From Daphnia pulex (Eukaryota > Arthropoda > Branchiopoda > Diplostraca > Daphniidae): a DNA stretch of 64,000 nt. The notes under the pieces were generated by a model that ran no database searches, was not told the origin of the DNA, and was given only the letters and a program-made list of their open reading frames with translations. Positions 46,701 through 58,768 of the stretch are shown in pieces (within the stretch, counting starts at the first letter, position 1; every line of letters begins with the position of its first letter). Both the position numbers and the translations under genes were made by a program. The DNA lies in the NCBI RefSeq assembly GCF_021134715.1, contig NC_060022.1, positions 3,973,001 to 4,037,000 on the forward strand. Reading direction: 5' to 3'.

Positions 46701-47882
46701 GTTTGTTTTGCAGGTGTGGACCGGCGTCGCGTGACGCGTGGGATGACAATGGGTCAGAAGGTGTCTGGCGGAGTTAAAGGTCTCAGCGGTCGGGAAGGCA
46801 GTCACTCGTCGCTGGGCGGAGCCAAACCATCCAATTCTCGGCATGAAATGCCACACGATTTTACTAAACCTTCGCGGCTGGAAGCTCTGCTCGACATGCC
46901 GCCCACTTCCAGGTATATACACACATGTCAATCGATATACATACTGAAACAACAATGCAATCATTGATTTGAATTTTTAAAACCAAACAACAGGGAAGTG
47001 GAATTGAAGCATGCGTGGAACGCGGACGACCGGTCGCTCAACATCTTTGTCAAAGAGGAGGATCCGTTGACGTTTCATCGGCATCCAGTGGCTCAGAGTA
47101 CGGACTGCATCCGCGGCCGCGTCGGTTTCACGCGCGGTCTCCACGTCTGGGAGCTCAATTGGTCGACACGCCAGCGCGGCACTCACGCCGTCGTCGGTGT
47201 CGCCACCCTCACCGCCCCTCTCCACTCGGTTGGCTACCAGAGTCTGGTGGGCAGCAACGACCAATCGTGGGGCTGGGATCTTGGCCGCAACAAACTCTAC
47301 CACGACTCGAAAAACCAAGCCGGCACCACTTACCCGGCCATCCTCAAGTCGGACGAGAATTTCACCGTCCCAGATTCGTTTTACGGTGAGAGAATTTCGA
47401 TGGCAGTACGCGACCGAGATTTTGTTGTGTGTGCGTGTGTGTGTGTGTTTGTTTGCGATAACCATCAACCACTTTCTCTTTTTTTTTTCTTTTTCTCCTT
47501 GCGAAAAATAGTCGTTTTGGACATGGACGAGGGAACGCTAGCCTTTGTCGTCGATGGACAGTACTTGGGCGTGGCCTTCCGAGGTCTCAAAGGCAAGAAA
47601 CTTTATCCCATCGTCAGCGCCGTCTGGGGGCATTGTGAAATTACCATGAAATACATAGGAGGACTCGATCGTGAGTTTTGACAACTTTTACCTTTTCTCT
47701 TTTTGGATCATTTTCGTAATTTGTTTTTATTTATTTATTTTCCAGCTGAACCATTGACGTTGACAGACCTGTGCAGGCGAGTGGTTCGACAAACGGTGGG
47801 CAAACAGCGACTCGAGAGGCTGGACGAGCTCAACTTACCGCCGGCTCTCAAGAGTTACTTACTCTATCAACACCGGCGATGA
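43779..47882 (+). CDS. gus: Gustavus / SPRY domain-containing SOCS box protein (SPSB1/4 type)
   Basis: Substrate receptor of a Cullin-5/Elongin E3 ligase; in flies Gustavus binds Vasa through its SPRY domain. The conserved core starts MGQKVSGG at 46749 and continues through SPRY ([100 protein letters not shown]) to the SOCS box ([15 protein letters not shown]...[12 protein letters not shown]). Exons: 43779-43789 (inferred), 45661-45793, 45883-46186, 46284-46466, 46714-46912, 46994-47385, 47512-47670, 47746-47882. Exons 2-4 stay open and in phase, so an N-terminal extension of about 210 residues, rich in Ser, Ala and Gln (a 14-Gln run at 46373-46414), is probably translated. The first coding exon, METS or METR, is proposed from a good ATG context and an in-phase GTAAGC donor; if wrong, translation would start at 46743 or 46749. 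Confidence 0.9.
44991..45054. repeat. 64-nt hairpin (inverted repeat) in gustavus intron 1
   Basis: The left arm CACGAAGAAGAAG is exactly complementary to the right arm CTTCTTCTTCGTG. Inside, A-rich and T-rich segments and CGAG/CTCG extend the pairing with a small bulge. The loop contains CCCG/CGGG that could form a competing inner stem. Confidence 0.75.
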
Positions 47883-49478
47883 TCCGTACCGCATCGCAGA
47901 TGAAGTTGTCCATCAATCAACTCTCTAGAAAACAAAAATACCAGAAGAAGAAAAAAACAAACAAAAAAAAAGGCGATTTTTTAAGGAAAAGGAGGGCCCA
48001 TGAAAACGGTTTACAAAGAACAATTTTTCTCTTTTTATAAAGGAGCTCTTTTGAAGTTTGAGCTCGACGATTTCCAATCTCACTTGACACGTCAGTGGAA
48101 TACAGATCCTGAGAAGAAGGAATTCCCCCTCCCTTTTTAACCAAAATACTGTTTTTTTAGAAATTTTTAAAAATGAAACAAAAAATGACCATCATCTGAT
48201 CACACACCCGACCCCCGTGGATATAAAAGTGTTGTCTGCCTCCTTTAATTTTTTCATTTTTTTTTTAAATCATCTGTCGGTTCCGTTTTTTATTTTTCAT
48301 TTTTTCCGACCTCCTCCTTTACACTTCCGCCAGACTCTTTTTTATGTGTAAAACGTTGGAATGATTTTTGTTTTGTATGTGTCGTGTGTGGGAGAGGGGA
48401 GGGTAATTAGGAACCCGGGAGCTCAAAATTGAAACAACAAGAAGAAGGAAAATATTTCACTCCTTTATGTTAAAAGAAAATCATCTTTTTTTCGGTTCGG
48501 GAAAAAAAACTTATTTTTCTTTTTATGTAATTTTTCCCTCCCCCAACACATTTTTGTTTTATGTGTGTGTCTGTGTGGATGTTTGCGAGACCAAAAGAAT
48601 TCTTTTGTTTTATCTTTGTTTTCTTGTTCCGACACGGATCCCATTTAGACGCTCCCCTCATTGAAAAAAAGATTGACAACGTTGTCAGGCGTGTGTGTGT
48701 GTTATGCGGCATGCCAAATTTGTGTAATTCGGAATCTAATGCTGCTCGCAAGAAAAGAAGGAAAAAGAAAAAAGAAGCATTTTTTTATTGTATGCATGTG
48801 TGCCTGTATGTGTGCTGTATTGTACGTCTTTCCCAATTTTTATTTTACAAAAATCGACCGTGTGAATCTGTCCTCCCCTCTCCACTTTTCCTTTTTTTTT
48901 TTTTTGAATTACGAAACTTGAAAAAGCAGCGAGTAATAATCGAAATGCGATTCTCCTTTTCACAAATCTCGTGTCTTGTGTCTTGACAAAAAAAGCCTCG
49001 TTTCCCTCCACAAAAAAAGAAAGAAGAAAAGTATCCAAAAAAACACTTTTTTAAAAAAGAAAAATCATTCTGTTTATTTTTTTTTCGTCCAAATTTATAT
49101 TTTTTAATTTCTTTTGCTGGCATTTTTTTTAAAATTACCATTTATGAGTCAAGCGGGTAGTAGTGTCTGCTCTCGATTTATTTTGAAAAAAGAAAAAGCT
49201 CGTTTCAATTTTTATAATTTTTTTCCCCCAATCACCCCACCCACCTCCCTCAATCGTGTTTGAACCTCCCTCCATACAGGACTAAATCAATATTATCCGT
49301 GTGCTGTGTGCGTGTGTCATGAGTCTGGAGGAAAACAAAAAAAAAAAAAAATGACGAAATCCGGAAAGATAAAACAAAGAAAAATGAAACAAAACAAAAA
49401 AAAAGAATCGATTGAATCTAAAGAAATTAAAAAGAAAAGAAAAATAAGAATCTCCTCTTTCATTGATCCCTTTTGTCC
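47883..49478. other. Between convergent gustavus and Gly-rich gene
   Basis: 1.6 kb of A/T-homopolymer-rich DNA that should contain the gustavus 3' UTR. The short frames in it are Lys- or Phe-rich low complexity and unsupported. Confidence 0.55.
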
Positions 49479-50929
49479 TCAATCCACTTGGCATTGACTG
49501 TAGATTTTGTGGCAGTCGGCTAAATTTCGGCCGTGAGCAGCAGCCTCAGTGAAGGTTCCTTCCGGATAGGATGATGATTGGAAGTGTTCCAGAACGGCTT
49601 CGCTATACATTTGAAAAGTAACAATGTCAACAAGATTGTTTTTTTGTTTTTAAAAACTAGTTCTTTTTTTTTCTCGGTTGCCTTCAGAAGAAATTGAAAA
49701 CAAAAGTTTTTACCTGCTTAGTTTGCCAAAGACTTTCCCCATTTGGCCGTAGTTCGATGTCAAACGTCGATTGGCTAAACAGATGGACCTTTGAGCGCAG
49801 ACCAGAGGCCGTTTGTTATCACCATGTTCGGTGAACTCGCTCTATTTTTTAAAAGATTTTGTCATTGATTCTCAATCCAAAGACAAATAATTAGATTCAA
49901 ATTACTAGAAGCGGGAGAACGGTGGCGACGATTTCATAATTCAATGTTTGAATTCCTCCTTGGCCGAGATTGGAAAACCATTCCCGAAATGGATCTTGAA
50001 TAGATTTCTTCTTCCGGCCACTGGCAGCCGTCGTCGTTATTTGATTCAGAATGTCCTAAAAAATTGAATCGGAAGGTTAGATGATTCAAGTATTTGTGAA
50101 ACCGCGAATCACAGAATCATTCCCGTGCAAACAAGGATGAAAGGATTAATAGGTGGAAATTGATACCGACCCGCAAGAGATTGATCAGAAGCAAAAGTCC
50201 CAGTAAAGCTACCGCATTGCTGCCATTTGACCTATTAGAATCAAGAGAAAAGGAGCCATTGATATCTAATTGGTATTTTCAGTTTGTTAAGCAAAGAAGA
50301 AGAAGATTTCAGGGCGTGGCTAGTGATAAACTAATGCAATCACTTGTGTGATGACCTCAGACCTGCCTTTATTGGTTTTTACCTGGATCAAATTGAGTAG
50401 GTAAAGGAATCCCAACAGAGAAACGGCCGAAGTGTTTAACCTAATTTTTATGATACGTCAATTTCATTTTGAAAACAAAACTGGCACTTGACTCGGTCGG
50501 ATCAAAGTATCGATTTCTTGATAGTAAACAAAAATATTAAATTACATACCCGTGTCCGTAACCTCCTCCCCCGTGTCCACCGTAACTTGCTCCTCCACTT
50601 CCGTGGCCATAGCCTCCTCCGCCGTAGTTTCCTCCGCCGTAGCCCCCGCCCCCATAGCCTCCACTTCCGTAAGAAGAAGCGGCCGGTTTCAAGTCGGTGG
50701 ATCTCGATGATTGAGAACTCGTTTCATCGTCTGCATAGTCCAATCAAATTGATTATATCAATTATTTAATTTAAAATGTAATTCAATACTTACACGACGT
50801 GATAGCTGAAAATGTAGCCGAATGATCGGTTAGTCCGACCATTTGACGCCAGGCTTCGTCAGGGTCGTACGTTCCCGAATCTCCACTCACGATGACGACG
50901 ATGAGCAGAGGAGATAACCACAACTGCAT
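49479..50929 (-). CDS. Secreted Gly-rich arthropod protein of unknown function, with alternative exons
   Basis: I do not recognise a named family, though the layout recalls uncharacterised arthropod secreted or membrane proteins ending ..GR.LADC...Y..C. Exons in coding order: 50794-50929, 50550-50730, then either 50383-50440 or 50171-50231, then 49906-50055, 49714-49841, 49479-49602; about 258-259 aa. It has a signal peptide (MQLWLSPLLIVVIVSG), a Gly/Tyr/His-rich stretch (GGYGGGGYGGGNYGGGGYG) at about residues 70-103, and a hydrophobic helix from the alternative exon. DILNQITTTAASGRKKK (a basic GRKKK site) follows, then a Cys-containing C-terminal domain (VCAQRSICLANRRLTSNYGQ ... GRNLADCHKIYSQC). 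The start is the first ATG in frame. The Gly-rich part suggests a cuticle or extracellular location, as inference. Confidence 0.78.
50171..50440 (-). other. Pair of homologous, apparently mutually exclusive exons
   Basis: The exons at 50383-50440 (58 nt) and 50171-50231 (61 nt) encode similar hydrophobic helices: LNTSAVSLLGFLYLLNLIQ and SNGSNAVALLGLLLLINLLR. Both begin with one base completing a split codon and both end at phase 0, so either fits between the flanking exons, while using both shifts the frame. The second exon has a poor donor (CGG|GTCGGT). Confidence 0.7.
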
Positions 50930-52281
50930 CTTGTTACTTGACTTGTCCTCGATCCGAATTGATATCACGTCGAGGGACCATCATCCCTCTACTATTTATA
51001 GGGTTTCTCATAATGCCCAGGTAAAAATATTTCCGTTAAGGTGAAAGGACTGAAAAATAAAAATTTCTTTGTTTGAATTCATTTGAATTATTTTGATCGT
51101 CACGTCTCATCATTGTTTCGATCCTTATTCTGTATTTTAAATCTCTTGAATGCGAGTTTAACGGGCGAGAGTAGCGAACGTTGACCGAACAACACATTGC
51201 CGCATCAACGTTGAACAAAAATGGACGTCACGGTGTTGACATTTAAGAATGAAAAAAACACAAGAAAGGAAATATAACGGGGCGACTCAGGTTGTCGTAA
51301 TGTCTAGAGAAAATAAAAGAGAGTTAGGCAACTAAGAACACGAATTTTAAAAATCAAACGAATACCAGCAGAACACAACAGAATTAAAATTGTGATCGTT
51401 TGCCGCCAATACAATCGTGTTGCCAAGCTTTTAATGGCGTTGGTTTCTTAACAACGATTTAAAATTATTTTTATGATACAATAGAAATCTGTATTTTTTT
51501 TTTTAACTTTTAACTTTTTCAATGGTTTTGATTTCCATGATGGTGGCGATGAGCTCGAGAAAACATTTCCCTCCAGGGCTAAATGCGTTGTTCAGCCATG
51601 CCGCCAAAAATCGACGGCTAGCGTTCTTCATTTGTCTACGTTGTTGTTGCCTAGGGGGCTAGCGGTGGCGCTGTTCCACCACGGCGCCATCTATCTAGCT
51701 GGTGCCAGGCAATAGACTCCGAATTGTCTTTCCCGTGCCGCTCGTGGCAGAACGTAAGTATTGAATTGATATTCTACCTTTTTCCTTAGTCTTATTTCGC
51801 ATATTGATATCGGTAATTGTAGTTAGTTTAATAGCCAAAGTCTCCGTTACAAATTTGTGTTCACTTTAATCGTGTTGTTGACGTTTGTATTTCTGATAGT
51901 TGTGTTTTTTGGGCTTGGTAAACGCTGGTGGTCGAAGTAGGAATGACACATGGCACATGAGGTTACTTTGGGCGCCATGTTGGGATTTTAACCGGCCTTT
52001 TCCACATATTATTGTTGCATATTCATTAGCCTACAGTAGTGTTCTCATGTAATTGGATTCCATATCCTTATTCCTTTTTTTCAGTTATATTTCTTTGGGT
52101 ATTTAGTACTGTTGTCAAATTAAACTTAACGCCGTTGTAATAACTATAGTAGTCAGCTGCTGCGGCAGTGATCAATATAGAAGATAGTACTGAAATCGCT
52201 ACCCCATTGATGTGAATGTTTCTAATCACTTTCTTTTTGTCACAGTGATTCTATATATCCATTCCCCTGAACTTGTACAAC
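50930..52281. promoter_or_regulatory. Divergent region and eIF5A 5' UTR with intron
   Basis: The right part carries the eIF5A leader. A pyrimidine string CTTTCCC at 51728-51734 could be a 5'-TOP-like start. A non-coding exon ends at 51753 at a strong donor (AAC|GTAAGTATT), and the acceptor TTTTTGTCACAG ends at 52245, giving a 492-nt 5' UTR intron. GGCGCCATCTA near 51684-51694 is another AGATGGC-type motif just before this leader. The left part should hold the promoter of the Gly-rich gene. Confidence 0.55.
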
Positions 52282-52971
52282 ATGGCAGAGCTTGAAGACA
52301 CTCAGTTCGAGTCAGGGGATTCTGGAGCTTCAGCAACATTTCCCATGCAATGCTCTGCTCTTCGCAAGAACGGTTTCGTCATGTTGAAGGTGATTATATA
52401 ATAATAGAAATTATTTTAATCTTCATTGTACTTAAAGTGAATTTCATTTGAAGGCAAGGCCTTGCAAGATTGTTGAGATGTCCACATCCAAGACTGGCAA
52501 ACATGGCCACGCCAAGGTTCACATGGTTGGTATCGACATTTTCAATGGCAAGAAACTTGAAGATATTTGCCCTTCCACCCACAACATGGATGTCCCTGTT
52601 GTCAAGAGGGAGGATTTCACTGTAATATAAAATTACAACTTTGATTATGTTAGTTTGGAATTAACAAAATTTTTGTTTTAGCTCATTGACATATCTGGTG
52701 ATGGCTTTCTTTCAATGATGAATGACAACGGAGATTTGCGTGAAGATCTCAAGGTTCCAGAAGGAGACTTGGGTAACCAAATCAGGGCTGATTTCGAAAA
52801 TGGTCGCGAACTTCTGGTAAGCTAATTTTACCCTATGCGATGTATTGTTCAATTTGATATTAAGAGTGGATGTATAATCACCTGTTTTTTCTTCTATAGT
52901 GTACCGTTTTGAAAGCCTGCGGCGAAGAGTGTGTGATTGCCGTTAAAGCCAACACAGCTGCCGAAAAGTAA
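52282..52971 (+). CDS. eIF5A: Eukaryotic translation initiation factor 5A
   Basis: Translation elongation/termination factor that relieves ribosome stalling at polyproline and other motifs; it works only when one lysine is converted to hypusine by deoxyhypusine synthase and hydroxylase. Exons: 52282-52389, 52454-52621, 52682-52816, 52900-52971, 160 aa, the usual length. The hypusine loop [20 protein letters not shown] is intact, with the modified Lys in GKHGH. The OB-fold C-terminal domain ([35 protein letters not shown]) is complete. An AATAAA lies at 53012-53017, downstream of the stop. Confidence 0.97.
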
Positions 52972-53548
52972 TTCACACAAATTTGTGAAGTTTCACTTCC
53001 AACTGGTTACCAATAAAAATGGAGAGAAACACAAAAAAATAAACGGGAAACAGCTGTGGATATTGGATTTAAATTCTACTTTCTTTCTTTTAATTTTGCC
53101 TACTACCGATTGATGTAAATCGTGGGGAGAAATGGGTATCTTGACCTTGTTGCCTCGTTTCATTGGATAAGTCCATCTCTTGTTCTGGTTTATTATTGCC
53201 TCCCCCGTTCGACCCAATGGGTCAATAGACAGACTTGTTAATGAACACTACGCTATTCTGCAGTTGATTGCAAGATAGTTGTTTAACCTAAACCTTACTC
53301 ATACCCATTTCCCATGCAGCAAAACGAAAGAGTTCAATAAACCAATTTCAAGCACTTCAAAAATAATGGAGCCTTAAATTTAACGATTTTTACTTCAAAC
53401 TTTTATTTTCCAATCACTCAACATGTGAATTGAAGCAAAACGGGCAACAACTTGATTGGGTAATGGATGTTATACTTTACAGGAGGGGAAAAACTTGGTT
53501 GAATAAGGGAAATAATAGGAAAATGCAATTTATAATATTATGTATCAG

Positions 53549-54634
53549 TTAAGGATCGCTTTTTCCTTGTCTTTTCTGCAAAGCATTAGCCAGATCTTCG
53601 CTGAAAGCCTGCTTTTGCTTTTGATCGGCCAAAGGCTGAATGGAACGCAGCCCGTTGACAATATCCTTAGTCTTACCGAAGTAAATTTCATTCAAAGTGT
53701 GCCTAATTTTGTTCTCCATATCTTCGACAAGACGACCCATGTTTACGATGTGCGACGTAGGCTCGCTTACTGTTCCGTCTTGCTCCATCTAACACGAGAG
53801 AAAAAATCGGTTCAATTTAAGGGAAATATCTCATGGTCATAAAAGTAAACAATAATATTACCTGACGCGTTAAGCTTCCACCAAGGTTCATCGTTCCGGA
53901 ACCGGGACGACTGGTCTGCAGCCATAGCATGACTGTCGACGTAAGCTTATAGTGAGCCGAACGGCCGGTAGACTTTTCTTGCACTTCAATGACATGAATC
54001 GAATCCCAGCACCCTTTAATATTTCGAGCGCCATCACCAGCTCGTTTTATAAGAATGACTCCAGCAAATCCATGATCCAGGTCCCATAGGTACACAGAGG
54101 AGACTCCACCCTCAAAATACATCTGACGGTATTGATCAAATGCAGCATTGGCCTCTACTTCCAATCTACGTAGCCTGTCCGTGGGCAGTGTTCCATCTTC
54201 AAGAGGTGGTTCATAGGTGTTGCTCCATGGAGAACTGACAGATCAACATTTGTTATTATTAGGGTCAAGTTTTCAACACAACTGTAAATACTGTTACCGA
54301 TAAGAATCTCCATCACGGTTATAATCACAGAGAAGATAATCTTTTCCTTCTCTCTTATCACGTGCAATTTTAAGTGGTTGATCCACTGATGATAGAAGAT
54401 CCTCACACAGTTCAGGAACTAGGTCAATCAGGTCACTCAGGTTTTTTTCAATTTGCTGAGGAGGGAGACGTCGCATTAAGTCCAACGCTCGGTTCAATTG
54501 CTCCTCCGTCTGCAGAAACAAATAACAAGAGAAATATTATTAGACAAGTCAAATGTCAAATAAAATTTTCACTCTGAAATTGGAGGTTTAATACTAGCCG
54601 AAAATATGAATAAATTCGATTTTTAACTTACCAT
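53549..54634 (-). CDS. cpb: F-actin-capping protein subunit beta
   Basis: Beta subunit of the CapZ heterodimer, which caps actin filament barbed ends and is part of dynactin. Exons in coding order: 54632-54634, 54298-54509, 53862-54234, 53549-53788, 275 aa. The ATG is alone at the end of the first exon (ATG|GTAAGT), followed by [20 protein letters not shown]. The family sequence continues without a break: [99 protein letters not shown] and [20 protein letters not shown]. The C-terminal tail ([20 protein letters not shown]) is the actin-binding tentacle. Confidence 0.96.
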
Positions 54635-55230
54635 TGTTCAAAATGGACAGAAACGACAAACTTTTGAGATAATAAAATGGAACTGAAAAGGATTTCCGGC
54701 CTTTTTTCCCAGGAAAAACCAAAAAATGGGCGAGGTGAAAAATGAGTGGCGGTGACAAACAGAAATGTATGTTCTGAATCCGAAGTTGCGCTAAGCAATG
54801 AAAATCTCTGCCTGCTGGGAAATAAAAAAACGGTTGCGGATTCGAATTAGAATTCGAGATAAATCCACATATTAAATGACGGAAGTGTTGTTGGTCATTA
54901 AATAATAGCTGAGAATATTTAAAAAACAATTACAAAAACGATTTTTCTTTAAAATCAATCAAGTTTTGATCAATCTCGGAGAACGCCTCCTGGCGGCTGC
55001 ATAGAAGGTTAATCCTCGAAACGTCAGTTTTGCCAGTATTAACCGCCTGACTCATATTTTTAGGTTAAAACTAAAAGTGTTTTCTGTTAGAAGTTTAAAG
55101 AAGTTATAGTGGAATCGTGGTTCACAATCAGTGATAGCCTCAAATGGTTACAATAGTCCGGCTGCCGTGAGGACTTGTTTGTAATTTTGAGGAAACGGCC
55201 AATTTGTGCCCAACCCACCTGTTGTTTTAA
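54635..55230. promoter_or_regulatory. Divergent promoter region, CapZ-beta (-) / aPKC (+)
   Basis: 596 bp between two start codons, AT-rich, with no coding sequence. It must carry both 5' UTRs. I see no distinct TATA box. Confidence 0.5.
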
Positions 55231-57891
55231 ATGACGATGCCCACCACCCTCGTGAGTGATGGGGAAAAGGCCGAAATCAAAGTCAAGGCAGCTTTCAGCG
55301 GGTATACTTCATGTTTTTTTTTTCAATCTTTGTATGTACTTACCTCATTAGTTATTTTGCAGGAAAATTCTCGTGACTTACATAAACTCTGAGATCCTGT
55401 TGGATGATCTCCAAAATGAGATGCGAGCCATTTGCCAGTTTTCTCCTGATCAAGAGTTTACCATGAAATGGATTGACGAAGAAGGTTGTACAACACATAC
55501 AATCCACACAGTTTTCTTTTACTATGATTTACATCCCTTTAGGTGATCCATGTACTATCTCTTCACAAGTTGAAATTGATGAAGCTATTCGTCTGTATGA
55601 AGTGAACAACGATTCAGAAATCACTATTCATGGTATTTTTTAATTCTACTTGTGTATAAACTTGAAATTTAATTACTCTTTTTAAAATTCAGTTTTCCCT
55701 AGTGTCCCTGTGTCACCAGGGCTTCCATGTTTTGGAGAAGATAAAAGTATTTATCGACGTGGTGCTCGTAGATGGCGGAAACTGTACAGAGTCAATGGAC
55801 ATCTTTTCCAGGCAAAACGTTTCAATCGCGTAAGTTTATCCATGCAACACCATTGATTCCCAGTAATCCTTACTTTCCATTTTTATGACAGAGAGCTTCT
55901 TGCGCTTACTGTCACGACCGTATCTGGGGTCTAGGTCGGCAAGGATTCAAATGCATTCAGTGCAAGCTGCTCATCCACAAAAAGTGCCACAAGCTTATCA
56001 AGATCAGTTGCAACACGGAGCAAGTGGCCGCTCTGAACACTCCATCCCAGGTTCATCTACTGTCAAATAGCGCGCTCAATACCAGTTCAGGGTCCGCAGT
56101 GACCGCTGCTGCTATTCCATCTATAAGCCCTGTTGTTAATGCCGGAGAACCCCCGACAGCGCTGCGACAGAATGGTGATGGTACCGAAGCACCGTCCGCA
56201 CCGCCAATAGTACAACCTATTTTTGAGTCTCACAGTGTGAGTGTTCCGGTTGATGGAAGTCCAGGTACTTTATATTTCCATACAAAACAATTCAGATTTT
56301 TAATTGTATACTTTAAAATATTAGAAGAAGGTGTCGAAGGTGGTGCTGTTCAACGTCCGTATTCGATGGCGGATTTTGAATTGATTCGTGTGATTGGTCG
56401 TGGTTCTTATGCTAAAGTGTTGATGGTTGAATTACGACGAACTCGTCGGGTTTACGCCATGAAAGTAATCAAAAAGGAACTTGTTACCGATGATGAGGTA
56501 TAAGAAAATTGATTCTTTGATTTTATCAACAACTTCTTCTAATTGAACAACTCGACTTTCAGGATATTGACTGGGTTCAAACGGAAAAACATGTCTTTGA
56601 GACGGCATCCAACCATCCTTTCTTGGTTGGCTTGCATTCGTGTTTCCAGACGACGTCACGCCTTTTCTTTGTCATCGAATTCGTACGTGGTGGTGATTTA
56701 ATGTTCCACATGCAGCGCCAAAGGCGACTTCCTGAGGAGCACGCTCGATTCTATTCGGCTGAAATTTCTTTGGCGCTCAATTTCCTACACGAGAAAGGAA
56801 TTATTTACCGTGATCTGAAGCTAGATAACGTCCTACTGGACCATGAAGGTCATATCAAACTCACCGACTACGGAATGTGCAAAGAGGGCATCCGTCCGGG
56901 TGATACCACGTCTACCTTTTGTGGTACGCCCAACTATATCGCTCCTGAAATTCTGCGCGGAGAAGACTACAGTTTCAGGTAATGTTTACAAATTAAACCC
57001 AATAGAATCTGGAACGCTAACTCCCCTGTAGCGAAAATGTCTAACCTTTTTCTTCGTTTTTATCAGTGTGGATTGGTGGGCGCTGGGTGTATTGTTGTAT
57101 GAAATGTTGGCCGGTCGTTCACCTTTCGACATCGTCGGCGCTTCAGAGAATCCTGACCAAAACACTGAAGATTATCTGTTTCACGGTAGAGCTTCATCTT
57201 GTCTTCTTTATTATAATATTTGCTTTGTGGAAACTCGCGAGTCCATTTGATAAAGTTCGCAAGAAAAACGGGGTCTTATCAAGATCGCGTGACCTTTTTC
57301 CACTTGAGAGGATTGTAAATGTGTTGTTTGTAAAACATTGTGTGTTTTTTCTTTTCTTTTCATATTGCAGTCATCCTGGAAAAGACGATTCGCATTCCCA
57401 GGTCGTTATCTGTGAAGGCTTCTTCTGTCCTCAAAGGGTTTCTTAATAAGAATCCAGCTGATCGTTTGGGTTGTCGAAAAGAAACGGGCTTTGTCGATAT
57501 CGTCCATCATCCATTCTTTAAATCAGTCGACTGGGAAATGGTATGAACATCTCTCTCTTTTACACGTTTAATCCACATTCTAGGAACAGATTACTAATCT
57601 TTTTTCATACGTGCACAGTTGGAGAAGAAACAAGTGGCTCCACCTTACGTGCCTCGTCTAGATTCCGACCGTGATCTGGCTCACTTTCCACCCGAGTTCA
57701 CAGACGAACCAGTCCAACTGACACCCGACGATCAGTAAGTGATGGATCGTCTGTCGATTAAGAATCGATTTTTATTTTTGTTTTATTTTTTGTTGCTTTG
57801 CAGGACGGTCATTGAACGCATCGATCAGTCTGAGTTTGAAGGTTTCGAGTACGTCAATCCTTTGCTCATGTCATTGGAAGACTGCGTCTAG
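55231..57891 (+). CDS. aPKC: Atypical protein kinase C (PKC iota/zeta type)
   Basis: Ser/Thr kinase of the Par polarity complex (with Par-6 and Par-3/Bazooka). Exons: 55231-55301, 55363-55484, 55543-55632, 55693-55829, 55892-56264, 56325-56497, 56563-56978, 57067-57185, 57371-57540, 57619-57734, 57804-57891, 624 aa. In order it has a PB1 domain ([15 protein letters not shown] to about residue 95), the pseudosubstrate [14 protein letters not shown], one C1 zinc finger ([29 protein letters not shown]...CHKLIKISC), an Ala/Ser/Pro-rich hinge, and the kinase domain ([33 protein letters not shown] with DYG in place of DFG as usual for aPKC, activation loop [16 protein letters not shown]). The AGC tail has the turn motif QLTPDDQ and [11 protein letters not shown] with Glu at the hydrophobic-motif phosphosite, then SLEDCV. 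Confidence 0.96.
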
Positions 57892-58733
57892 GATTAGAAT
57901 AGAAAACGAAGCATTCGCTTTCATGCCATTATAAGATTTACACTAAAAATTGGAACCACACACACACATGTTTCATAGGGAAAGTTTGGCAGGTTTCACG
58001 GCAGCAAAAATTCTAACAGCCTACCATTTCTTCTCTTTCGTTTTTTTCCCCCTCCCCTTTTCACCATCAGTTTATTCGGTCCAGTATTTTTAAATATGAT
58101 AGATCAAGTCTTAATCGACTTTGCGTCCATTCCAGTTCTTGCCTCATTGGAACATCTTTCTTTCCCTCCGTCACCTTTTCGATCTGTTGTACAACTGCCT
58201 TCATCTCTTTTGTCTTCTTTTCTTTTTGTGTCACTTTTAAAAGCCATTTTGTTTTGGTCACTTTTAGCCAAAAAGAAAATCTCTGTCTGGTTAATTATTA
58301 TATTTCCGCCTTACACAGATCGCCTTTTTCCGTCTTGTTAGAAATATACAAGAAAGATGTCGACACAATCAGCTAGATGGCATCCACAGTCAAGAAATGG
58401 TGGTGGCCTTTTAATATTATAATTGGTGAAACCTGTTGTTGTTCGATGGGAAAGGCATTTCTACGGTACGACGTGCCGTTAGCACAATCGTTGGTTGTCT
58501 TTATGCTAAACGATGTAATGCAGAGGAAAAAGGGGTTTATTACTAAATATCGATGAGAGAAAAGTAGTTTTTATCACGCACGAAACCACTCGTTTATTGG
58601 TTGAAATTTTTCGAACGAAGAAAGGAAAGAAAAAAAAAGCGTGTAGGAGGAAGTCGTTGTCGGACATTTCTTTTCTAGAAAGAAACGAACATCGACCGTT
58701 TTGCGGTTGGATTCCCCTATACATTTAAAGAGA

Positions 58734-58768
58734 TACACACACACAAACTCGTCTTGTGTGTGTGTGTA
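58734..58768. repeat. CA/TG inverted-repeat hairpin
   Basis: A CA run and a TG run flank a 7-nt centre (ACTCGTC) and can pair over 12-13 bp. It lies 0.85 kb after the aPKC stop, possibly in its 3' UTR. Confidence 0.7.
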
